DNA of 13,106 nucleotides. Origin: Clostridia bacterium. Its GTDB lineage: Bacteria > Bacillota > Clostridia > DUPQ01. Shown piece after piece: positions 1 to 6,755 of this stretch. The stretch is taken from contig JAQVAJ010000010.1 in the NCBI GenBank assembly GCA_028690885.1, positions 1-13,106 of the forward strand. The letters run 5' to 3'. The notes under the pieces were generated by a model that saw only the letters and a list, made by a program, of their open reading frames with translations, was not told the DNA's origin and did not search any database. A program made the position numbers and the translations under genes. Each line of letters begins with the position of its first letter. The stretch's first letter is position 1.

Positions 1-26
1 AGTGCAGGGTAAATTGAAAAAATATA

Positions 27-58
27 TTGACACTAGTTTTATTTAGTGTTAGCATAAT
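27..58 (+). promoter_or_regulatory. Probable sigma-A promoter of the aspS-gatC/gatA/gatB operon
   Basis: A perfect -35 box TTGACA lies at 27-32. Two -10 readings are possible. TAGCAT at 50-55 has a 17-base spacer and an upstream TG (47-48), so it would be an extended -10. CATAAT at 53-58 matches the consensus better but needs a 20-base spacer. The position just upstream of the T-box leader supports a real promoter, with a start near 61-66. The choice of -10 is inference. Confidence 0.7.
30..49. repeat. Inverted repeat inside the promoter spacer
   Basis: ACACTA (30-35) and TAGTGT (44-49) form a perfect 6-bp inverted repeat around an 8-base AT-rich centre. It overlaps the -35 box and fills the spacer up to the -10 region, a position typical of repressor operators. 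I do not recognise it as a known operator. With arms this short it could be chance in AT-rich DNA. Confidence 0.4.
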
Positions 59-90
59 GAAAAATAATGCGATGACAAGAAGAGTAGTCA

Positions 91-338
91 GGGTATATAT
101 CAAAGAGAGTCCGCGAATGGTGAGATGCGGGTATAGAAACCTAAGATGAAGAACATCTTCGAGCAGCTGACCGAAAGTATATACTAGTAGGCTCAGACGG
201 ATTACGGAACGTTATAACCGTTAGGCATGTCAGTGCTGAAAAGAGCGGATCATTATGATCAAAACGGGTGGCACCGCGGAATGGATAATTACCTTTCGTC
301 CCAGATAAATATTTTATTTGGCTACGAAAGGTTTTTTT
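91..338 (+). promoter_or_regulatory. T-box riboswitch, probably tRNA-Asp responsive
   Basis: The leader has the landmarks of a T-box. Stem I closes by pairing 93-100 with 177-184 and is followed on the 5' side by the GA-rich kink-turn segment near 102-109. A distal hairpin pairs 111-114 with 127-130 around a GAATGGTGAGAT loop. The specifier candidate is GAC at 169-171, followed by CGAA. The conserved T-box GGGTGGCACCGCGG is at 266-279, then the terminator. The UGGN sequence reads UGGC (269-272); its variable C would pair with discriminator base G73, as found in bacterial tRNA-Asp and tRNA-Asn. GAC is an Asp codon and the first gene is aspS, so uncharged tRNA-Asp is the likely ligand. Uncharged tRNA would favour the antiterminator and allow transcription of the operon. 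Confidence 0.93.
292..338 (+). terminator. Rho-independent terminator of the T-box leader
   Basis: CCTTTCGT (292-299) pairs with ACGAAAGG (324-331). A second helix stacks above it (301-309 with 313-321, one G-T wobble) around a TAT loop, and seven T residues follow at 332-338. It ends 22 bases before the aspS start codon. The 5' arm lies just after the T-box sequence, as expected for a structure that competes with the antiterminator. Confidence 0.92.
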
Positions 339-360
339 GTTGCCAGGAAGAGAAGGTGTC

Positions 361-2430
361 ATGAAAAGAACACAATATTGCGGGTTAATAAGTGAAGATT
401 ATGTCGGCAGAAGTATTACTGTCAATGGATGGGTATGGTCCAAAAGAGATATGGGCGGTGTAATATTCATTGATTTAAAAGACAGAGAAGGTATTCTTCA
501 GACAGTATTTGATTTAAATGATGTTACAGATGATGTTTTTTCGCTTGCTGAACAGATAAAATTGCAGTCAGTAGTTCAGATGCATGGGATAATAAGGATC
601 AGAGGAGAGGAGACATACAACGACAAACTTAAAACAGGAACGATAGAACTGAAAGTATCGGATATTGTGGTTTTGTCAGAAGCATCAAATCTTCCTTTTG
701 CAATAGATGATAATACATTTATTAAAGAAGATTTACGATTAAAATACAGATACCTTGATATAAGAAGAACAGAGATATCTGATAACCTTCGTTTCAGACA
801 TATGGTATCGAAAGTTATAAGGGAATATCTTGATGATGATGGTTTTGTTGAGATAGAGACTCCTATACTGACTAAATCAACTCCTGAAGGAGCAAGGGAT
901 TATCTTGTGCCAAGCAGAGTGCACCAGCAGAAGTTTTATGCGCTTCCACAGTCACCTCAGATATTTAAGCAGCTTTTAATGGTTGGCGGAATGGATAAGT
1001 ATTACCAGATAGCAAGATGCTTCAGGGATGAGGATTTAAGAGCAGACAGACAACCGGAATTTACACAGGTAGATATGGAAATGAGCTTTGTTGAACAGGA
1101 GGATGTTCTGATACATTTAGAGAAGTTATTTAAGCATATTTTCAAAAAATCTATTGGTAAAGAGATATCAGATCCATTTTTACGTATGACATATACTGAA
1201 GCAATGGATACATATGGATGTGATAAACCGGATTTGAGATATGGTTTAAAAATTCATGATGTAACAGAGATCGTTAAGAAATCGGGTTTTAGCATTTTCA
1301 AAAGATCTGAATGCATCAGGGCTATAAACTACAAGAACAAAGCCTCAATGACCAGAGGTGAAATTGAGCAGCTTACAAAAAAAGCTCTTGAATTTGGCGC
1401 AAAAGGAATGGCGTGGATTGCCATTGAATCTGATGGAACGATAAATTCCATCCTTACAAAATATATAGAAAAAAAGGAAATGGATGAATTATTCACTCAA
1501 ATGGATGCGCAACCAAATGACTTTATTGTGTTCTGTGCAGATACTTTTGAGAATTCACGAAAAATACTGGGCAGTTTAAGAATACATATAGCTCAAAAAG
1601 ACAACATGTGTGATAAGCAAGCATATAGTTTTGTTATAGTAACAGACTTTCCTCTTTTTGAGTATTCTGAAGAACAGAAAAGATTTGTTGCTGCTCATCA
1701 TCCGTTTACTTGTCCTCATCCTGATGATTTGAAATATATGCTTACAGATAAAAAACGCATTAGGGCATTGTCATATGATATAGTATTAAATGGGACGGAG
1801 CTTGGAAGCGGGTCTATAAGGATTCATGATAGCAATATGCAGAACCTGATGTTTGAAGCGTTAGGAATGAATAAAGAACAGATAAAGTCTCAATTCGGGT
1901 TTTTAGTTAAAGCATTTAGCTTTGGAACACCCCCGCATGGCGGATTCGCATTTGGACTGGACAGGCTTATTATGATATTACGGCAAGCTTCATCATTAAG
2001 GGATGTCATAGCATTTCCTAAAATCAAAGACGGTTCATGCGTTATGACCAAAGCTCCTGACTATGTGGAAAATGAACAGTTGAAAGCACTTCATATATCA
2101 TACAAGGATCATTTTGAGATGAAGGAAAAAAGAAAGAATGATATAGAGATACCCATTGATAAACTGTCAAAGCTTGCCAGACTGTCTTTGAGAGAAGAGG
2201 AAAAGAAAAGCTTAAAAGAAGACATGCAGAATATTATAAAATTCGCATCCAATATAATAAACATTGACACAAGCAATGTTGAGCAGAAATATACTTGTTT
2301 TGAAATGGAAAATGTTTTTCGTGAAGATAAAGCTTTAAAATCACTATCAGAGGATGAATTGCTTTCAAATGCAAAAACACATAGCGACGGATACATTACA
2401 GTACCTGCAGTTTTAAAGGCGGAGGTGTGA
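361..2430 (+). CDS. aspS-gatC: Aspartyl-tRNA synthetase fused to GatC
   Basis: This 689-residue protein joins two enzymes. Residues 1-592 are a full-length bacterial AspRS (E. coli AspRS is 590): an N-terminal OB-fold anticodon domain (about 1-110), a class II catalytic core with motif 2 FRDED (221-225) and motif 3 GLDR (532-535), and the bacterial GAD insertion (about 290-415). Residues 594-689 match a complete GatC, with the landmarks LARL (605-608), VFRED and the terminal SDGYITVPAVL. GatC normally stabilises GatA and joins it to GatB. AspRS attaches Asp to tRNA-Asp and, in non-discriminating forms, to tRNA-Asn for later amidation. The ATG at 361 was chosen for its fit to AspRS N-termini and the AGAAGG (351-356) upstream. 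A TTG eight codons earlier falls in the terminator T-run and is rejected. The stop is one base before gatA. Residue 31 is Met, where some non-discriminating enzymes have His, so tRNA specificity is open. Confidence 0.95.
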   Translation: MKRTQYCGLISEDYVGRSITVNGWVWSKRDMGGVIFIDLKDREGILQTVFDLNDVTDDVFSLAEQIKLQSVVQMHGIIRIRGEETYNDKLKTGTIELKVSDIVVLSEASNLPFAIDDNTFIKEDLRLKYRYLDIRRTEISDNLRFRHMVSKVIREYLDDDGFVEIETPILTKSTPEGARDYLVPSRVHQQKFYALPQSPQIFKQLLMVGGMDKYYQIARCFRDEDLRADRQPEFTQVDMEMSFVEQEDVLIHLEKLFKHIFKKSIGKEISDPFLRMTYTEAMDTYGCDKPDLRYGLKIHDVTEIVKKSGFSIFKRSECIRAINYKNKASMTRGEIEQLTKKALEFGAKGMAWIAIESDGTINSILTKYIEKKEMDELFTQMDAQPNDFIVFCADTFENSRKILGSLRIHIAQKDNMCDKQAYSFVIVTDFPLFEYSEEQKRFVAAHHPFTCPHPDDLKYMLTDKKRIRALSYDIVLNGTELGSGSIRIHDSNMQNLMFEALGMNKEQIKSQFGFLVKAFSFGTPPHGGFAFGLDRLIMILRQASSLRDVIAFPKIKDGSCVMTKAPDYVENEQLKALHISYKDHFEMKEKRKNDIEIPIDKLSKLARLSLREEEKKSLKEDMQNIIKFASNIINIDTSNVEQKYTCFEMENVFREDKALKSLSEDELLSNAKTHSDGYITVPAVLKAEV

Positions 2431-2431
2431 T

Positions 2432-3886
2432 ATGAAAGATGTTTTAAAAAAAGATATATTGAGCCTTCATGAACTTATAATAAAAAAAGAACTGAGCTGT
2501 GTGGAAATAACAAAAGCATATCTTGATAATATTTCGGATAAAGAAACTGATATACAGGCATACATAACTATTACAGAAGATCTGGCTTTAGCCGATGCAA
2601 AGAAAAAAGATGAACAGTTAACTAGTACTGATAATGTATCTTTACTTTATGGCATACCAGGAGCTTTGAAAGATAATATATGTACAAAAAACATTAAGAC
2701 TACTTGTGCATCAAAAATGCTTGAGGATTTTATACCCCCATATGATGCAACCGTATATGACAAGCTTAAAAAAGACGGTATGGTTCTTCTAGGTAAATTG
2801 AATATGGATGAATTCGCAATGGGTTCAACTACTACGACATCTCATTTTCATAAAACGCACAACCCTTATGATTTGTCCAAATCGCCCGGAGGAAGTTCAG
2901 GAGGTTCTGCTGGAGCAGTTGCAGCATCGCAAACTGTGTTTTCACTAGGTTCTGATACAGGAGGTTCAATAAGACAGCCTGCATCATTTTGCAATGTTGT
3001 TGGACTTAAACCGACATATGGCTCTGTTTCAAGATATGGTCTTATAGCTTTTGCATCTTCGCTTGACCAGATAGGTCCCATAACTAAAAGTGTTTATGAT
3101 AATGCTCTAGTATTTGATGCAATAAAAGGTCATGATGTATTAGATTCCACAAGCGTAAAAAGACTATATGACACATCAACATGCTGTATTGAAAAAGATA
3201 TATCAAAAAAAAGAATGGGAATTATAAAACAGTTCTGTAGCCAGGGTATAGATGATTCTGTTTCAATAAGGATTGATAAAGCAATAAAATGGTATGCATC
3301 ACAGAACATCGAAATAGTGGAGCTGGATATGCCATCTTTAGACTGGGCCATATATGCATATTATATAATTTCAAGTGCAGAAGCTTCTTCCAATCTTGCG
3401 CGATATGACGGAATAAGATACGGGTTCAGAGCTGATGAATACAAAGATATATCCAGTTTGTACGAACAAAGCAGAAGCTTAGGATTTGGTTCTGAGGTAA
3501 AAAGAAGGATTATGCTTGGGACATTTGTTTTAAGTCAGGGCTACTACGACCAGTACTATAACAAAGCGCAGAAAGTACGATCGCTTGTCAGCATGCAGTT
3601 TGATGAAGCTTTTAAAAAGTGTGACTTTATCTTAGCACCTGTTACTCCTTCTACTGCATTTTCTTTGGATAATATCGAAAAAGATGCTGTAAAAATGTAT
3701 ATGGAAGATATATTTACTGTTCCTGTAAATATTGCAGGTCTTCCTGCCTTGTCAGTTCCATGCGGAATGACAGATGAAAAATTACCTGTCGGTATGCAGC
3801 TTATAGGGCCGAGATTTTCCGAAAGTATGCTTTATCAGTTAGGATACGCATACGAACAGAATAACAAGGAGAACAGAAATGACTAG
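2432..3886 (+). CDS. gatA: Asp-tRNA(Asn)/Glu-tRNA(Gln) amidotransferase subunit A
   Basis: GatA is the glutaminase subunit of GatCAB. It releases ammonia from glutamine (or asparagine) and passes it through a tunnel to GatB, where the tRNA-bound Asp or Glu is amidated. The 484-residue protein is of normal length. The amidase-signature Ser-cisSer-Lys triad is visible as K80 (in GALKDN), S155 (in GGSSGGS) and S179 (in DTGGSIR), each one residue on from the Staphylococcus aureus numbering. The C-terminal LPVGMQLIGPRF stretch is also typical. GGAGGTG at 2421-2427, inside the end of the aspS-gatC frame, is a strong ribosome binding site, and the two genes are one base apart, so translation is probably coupled. 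No key residue looks missing. Confidence 0.97.
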   Translation: MKDVLKKDILSLHELIIKKELSCVEITKAYLDNISDKETDIQAYITITEDLALADAKKKDEQLTSTDNVSLLYGIPGALKDNICTKNIKTTCASKMLEDFIPPYDATVYDKLKKDGMVLLGKLNMDEFAMGSTTTTSHFHKTHNPYDLSKSPGGSSGGSAGAVAASQTVFSLGSDTGGSIRQPASFCNVVGLKPTYGSVSRYGLIAFASSLDQIGPITKSVYDNALVFDAIKGHDVLDSTSVKRLYDTSTCCIEKDISKKRMGIIKQFCSQGIDDSVSIRIDKAIKWYASQNIEIVELDMPSLDWAIYAYYIISSAEASSNLARYDGIRYGFRADEYKDISSLYEQSRSLGFGSEVKRRIMLGTFVLSQGYYDQYYNKAQKVRSLVSMQFDEAFKKCDFILAPVTPSTAFSLDNIEKDAVKMYMEDIFTVPVNIAGLPALSVPCGMTDEKLPVGMQLIGPRFSESMLYQLGYAYEQNNKENRND

Positions 3887-5297
3887 TTACAAAGGATATA
3901 TTATGACAATAGGACTGGAAGTTCATGTGGAGCTAAAAACTGATAGCAAGATATTCTGCAGCTGTTCTACAGATTTTGGAGCAAGTGCAAATACTCAGAC
4001 CTGTCCGATATGTCTTGGAATGCCTGGTACTCTTCCGGTAATGAACATAAAGGTTGTTGAGTATGCAATAATGGCCGGTCTGGCTACCGACTGCAAAATT
4101 AGTTTAAACAGTAAAATGGACAGAAAGAATTACTTTTATCCGGATCTTCCAAAAGCATATCAGATATCCCAATATGACATGCCGTTATGTATTAACGGAT
4201 ATCTTGATATAGTAACAGCTGAAGGTGAAAAAAGGATAAATATTACACGAATTCATTTAGAGGAAGATGCTGGCAAACTTATACATGATGATGAAAAGGG
4301 TACCATGATTGACTGTAACAGGTGTGGAGTTCCCCTTATAGAAATAGTTACAGAGCCTGATTTCGAATCAACTGAACAGGTTGGCATTTTTTTAAATAAA
4401 TTGAGAACAATTTTATTGAATCTAGGAATATCTGACTGCAGAATGAATGAAGGTTCATTCAGGGCTGATGTAAATCTTTCAGTAAGAAAAGAAACTGACA
4501 AATTGCTTGGAACAAGAACTGAAATGAAAAATCTTAATTCTTTTGCATTCATTCAAAAAGCCATAGAATACGAATTTGTACGCCAGGTTGACAGCTTGCT
4601 TGCTGATAAGAAAATAGTTCAGGAGACAAGAAGATATGATGAAAAAAATAAGAAAACATATTCAATGAGAGAAAAAGAAGATGCTGATGATTACAGATAT
4701 TTTCCTGATCCTGACCTGGTACCGATTAATCTGACAGATGAGTATGTACAGTCCATAAAAAGAATACTGCCTATACTGGCAAAAGACAAGAAACCACAGA
4801 TTATGAAAAAGTACGGTTTATCTTCATTTGACAGTGAAATGCTTGTATCTGATATGAAAATTTCTGTACTTTACGAAACAGCAGCCAGTTTGACATCAGC
4901 ATACAAAACTCTAGCTAACCTCATGATACCGCTGTCAGAAAAGGCACTAGAGATAAAAGCTGAAAGATGGGCTGTGATAGCTGATATGACAGACAAAGAC
5001 CAGATAAATACAACAACTGCAAAGAAACTAATTGATATGCTTTTAAAAGAAGACTTTGATCCAAAGCAACAGGTAAAAATAAAGAATATGTTTCAGATTA
5101 ACGATATTCAGAAGCTTAAGGAATATGTAACAAAAGCCATTTCTTTAAATGCTAAGTCTGTTGAGTCATTTAAAAGCGGGAACATTCAGGCAATGGGGCC
5201 AATTGTAGGTTATGTAATGAAAATTACAAAAGGTTGTGCGAATCCTTCCAAGGTTAATGAAATAGTTTTGGATATGTTAAAAGACATGGATATATAA
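3879..5297 (+). CDS. gatB: Asp-tRNA(Asn)/Glu-tRNA(Gln) amidotransferase subunit B
   Basis: GatB binds the mischarged tRNA, activates the Asp or Glu side chain with ATP and adds the ammonia delivered by GatA. The 472-residue protein has the family N-terminus IGLEVHVEL, the motifs RKNYFYPDLPKAYQISQ, HLEEDAGK, TEMKNLNSF and DDYRYFPDPDL in the cradle domain, and a C-terminal YqeY-like tail (about 325-472) ending in KGCANPSKVNEIVL. Cysteines 27, 29, 42 and 45 form a CxC...CPxC set able to hold zinc; many other GatB proteins, such as that of Bacillus subtilis, lack these cysteines. The start overlaps the end of gatA by 8 bases. AAGGAG at 3866-3871 inside gatA supports ATG 3879, although ATG 3903 (residue 9) would also keep the whole conserved domain. 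Confidence 0.97.
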   Translation: MTSYKGYIMTIGLEVHVELKTDSKIFCSCSTDFGASANTQTCPICLGMPGTLPVMNIKVVEYAIMAGLATDCKISLNSKMDRKNYFYPDLPKAYQISQYDMPLCINGYLDIVTAEGEKRINITRIHLEEDAGKLIHDDEKGTMIDCNRCGVPLIEIVTEPDFESTEQVGIFLNKLRTILLNLGISDCRMNEGSFRADVNLSVRKETDKLLGTRTEMKNLNSFAFIQKAIEYEFVRQVDSLLADKKIVQETRRYDEKNKKTYSMREKEDADDYRYFPDPDLVPINLTDEYVQSIKRILPILAKDKKPQIMKKYGLSSFDSEMLVSDMKISVLYETAASLTSAYKTLANLMIPLSEKALEIKAERWAVIADMTDKDQINTTTAKKLIDMLLKEDFDPKQQVKIKNMFQINDIQKLKEYVTKAISLNAKSVESFKSGNIQAMGPIVGYVMKITKGCANPSKVNEIVLDMLKDMDI

Positions 5298-5319
5298 CAA
5301 AAAATAATGTAAATTTATA

Positions 5320-5348
5320 TTGCATAAATAACATAAACATGTTAGAAT
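5320..5348 (+). promoter_or_regulatory. Extended -10 promoter for the 2-oxoacid dehydrogenase operon
   Basis: TTGCAT (5320-5325) is separated by 17 bases from TAGAAT (5343-5348), with an upstream TG at 5340-5341 giving an extended -10. A start near 5355 would leave a leader of about 44 bases before the E2 gene. I found no clear terminator after gatB, so some read-through from the tRNA operon remains possible. Confidence 0.75.
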
Positions 5349-5353
5349 CTAAC
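5341..5353. repeat. Perfect inverted repeat over the -10 box, operator candidate
   Basis: GTTAG (5341-5345) and CTAAC (5349-5353) form a perfect 5-bp inverted repeat around AAT, containing the whole -10 box TAGAAT. A protein bound here would block RNA polymerase. The DeoR-family regulator at the end of the same operon is the obvious candidate, but that link is inference. Confidence 0.45.
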
Positions 5354-5354
5354 A

Positions 5355-5377
5355 GCATGAGCAGTTCTTTGCTATGC
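5355..5377 (+). other. Stem-loop at the predicted 5' end of the dehydrogenase mRNA
   Basis: GCAT(G)AGCA at 5355-5363 pairs with TGCTATGC at 5370-5377, giving eight base pairs with one bulged G and a six-base loop. It begins at or near the predicted first transcribed base and ends 9 bases before the GGAGG ribosome binding site (5387-5391). Such 5' hairpins can protect mRNA from decay. There is no T-run, so it is not a terminator. Confidence 0.45.
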
Positions 5378-5398
5378 ATTAAGAATGGAGGATAGAAT

Positions 5399-6742
5399 AT
5401 GGCAACAGCAGTTATTATGCCAAGGCAGGGAAATACAGTAGAATCATGTGTAGTTTCCAAATGGCACAAGAAAAAAGGCGATAAAGTTAATGTAGGCGAC
5501 ATATTGTTTACATATGAAACTGATAAGGCAACTTTCGATGAAGAATCAAAAGTTGAAGGTGTCCTTTTAGAAACGTATTTTGAAGAAGGCGATGATGTAC
5601 CATGTCTTTTAAATATGTGCGTTATAGGTGAAGAAGGTGAGGATATCTCTGGATTTACTCCAGATGGAGCACAGGAAAGCAAGCCTGAATCACAGGAAAA
5701 TAAAGATACTAAAACAGTTGAAGATTCAAAACCTGAGAGAAAAAAAGAACCTATTAAAGCAAATGATTCAGAAAGTTTGAAAATTTCACCTCGTGCAAAG
5801 TCTTTAGCAGATAAGACAGGTGTTGATGTTTTGTATGCAGAACCCACTGGTCCTAACAACAGGGTAATAGAAAGAGATGTTCAAAAACTAGCTAAAGATG
5901 GCACTAAAGTTACATCCGCTGCAAAATCAGGATATGTTGAAGGCGCATCATATAATGCTACCGGTATTGGTGGAAGGGTTACAGTTGATGATTTAAGTAA
6001 ACAGGTTCAGCCCGAACACATGCTTGCGAAAACGGAAGAAGGATTTGTTGAATATACAGAGGAAAAGCTAACGAATATAAGAAAGGTTATTGCACGTACT
6101 ATGCATTCATCCATTTCTGAAATGGCTCAGCTCACAATGAATTCCACATTTGACGCTACAGGCATATTAAATTACAGAGCTATGGTAAAAGCAAATGCAG
6201 AAAGACTGGGACTTGCTAACATAACAATTAATGATATAGTGGTTTATGCTGCAGCTAAAACTCTTCTTTCTCATAAAGACTTAAATGCGCATTTTGCTAA
6301 TGATGTTATGAAACGGTTTAATACTGTTCATATGGGTGTAGCTATAGATACTCCAAGAGGATTAATGGTTCCTACAGTTTTCAATGCTGATATGAAATCG
6401 TTAAATGATATTTCACTACAAGTCAAGGAACTTGCTGCAAAGAGCAAATCAGGAAGTATAAGTCCTGATCTTCTCAGTGGGGGAACCTTTACAATAACCA
6501 ATCTTGGCAATCTTGGGGTAGAATCATTCACTCCGGTTATTAATCCTCCACAGACAGCAATATTAGGCGTTTGCGGTCTTACTACAAGGGTAAAGGAAGT
6601 TAACGGTCAGCTCAAAGCTTATCAGGCAATGGGATTGTCTCTGACAATTGATCACAGAGTGGTTGATGGAGCTCCTGCTGCCAGATTTTTACAGGAACTT
6701 TGCTCAAATCTTGAGAATTTTGAAATGATGCTTGCGAAATAG
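5399..6742 (+). CDS. Dihydrolipoamide acyltransferase (E2) of a 2-oxoacid dehydrogenase complex
   Basis: E2 is the core of the complex: its swinging lipoyl arm takes the acyl group from E1, transfers it to CoA and is reoxidised by E3. The 447-residue protein has one N-terminal lipoyl domain (1-78) with the lipoylated lysine K43 in ETDKATF. A charged Lys/Glu/Ser linker follows (about 82-127), then a peripheral subunit-binding domain (about 128-165, ISPRAKSLADKTGVDV) and a catalytic domain (about 215-447) with DHRVVDGA, giving catalytic H419 and D423. Residues 169-203 resemble a second, partly degenerate subunit-binding domain ending in TGIGGRVTVDDL. GGAGG at 5387-5391 sits 7 bases before the ATG. 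Clustering with E3 and a pyruvate dehydrogenase-like E1 suggests an acetyltransferase (pdhC/aceF type), but acetoin or branched-chain substrates cannot be excluded. Confidence 0.93.
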   Translation: MATAVIMPRQGNTVESCVVSKWHKKKGDKVNVGDILFTYETDKATFDEESKVEGVLLETYFEEGDDVPCLLNMCVIGEEGEDISGFTPDGAQESKPESQENKDTKTVEDSKPERKKEPIKANDSESLKISPRAKSLADKTGVDVLYAEPTGPNNRVIERDVQKLAKDGTKVTSAAKSGYVEGASYNATGIGGRVTVDDLSKQVQPEHMLAKTEEGFVEYTEEKLTNIRKVIARTMHSSISEMAQLTMNSTFDATGILNYRAMVKANAERLGLANITINDIVVYAAAKTLLSHKDLNAHFANDVMKRFNTVHMGVAIDTPRGLMVPTVFNADMKSLNDISLQVKELAAKSKSGSISPDLLSGGTFTITNLGNLGVESFTPVINPPQTAILGVCGLTTRVKEVNGQLKAYQAMGLSLTIDHRVVDGAPAARFLQELCSNLENFEMMLAK

Positions 6743-6755
6743 AAAGAGGTTTTTG

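Noticed and set aside
152..154. AAC as the T-box specifier codon
   Set aside because: It sits at the edge of a small AGATG/CATCT hairpin loop and not in the specifier internal loop; GAC at 169-171 followed by CGAA fits the usual position better.
337..360. TTG-initiated N-terminal extension of the aspS-gatC frame
   Set aside because: It begins inside the terminator T-run, has no ribosome binding site and adds residues not found in AspRS; ATG 361 fits the family N-terminus.
5298..5340. Terminator after gatB
   Set aside because: The region is AT-rich with only weak pairing and no GC-rich stem followed by a T-run.
5254..5859. 201-residue open frame on the minus strand across the gatB-E2 junction
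   Set aside because: It is antisense to two confident genes, has no recognisable domain and is rich in Ser, Phe and Leu as expected from a complement of clostridial coding sequence.
6732..6755. TTG-initiated extension of the E3 gene into the end of E2
   Set aside because: The added residues are basic and not conserved, while ATG 6756 has a good ribosome binding site and gives the standard E3 N-terminus.
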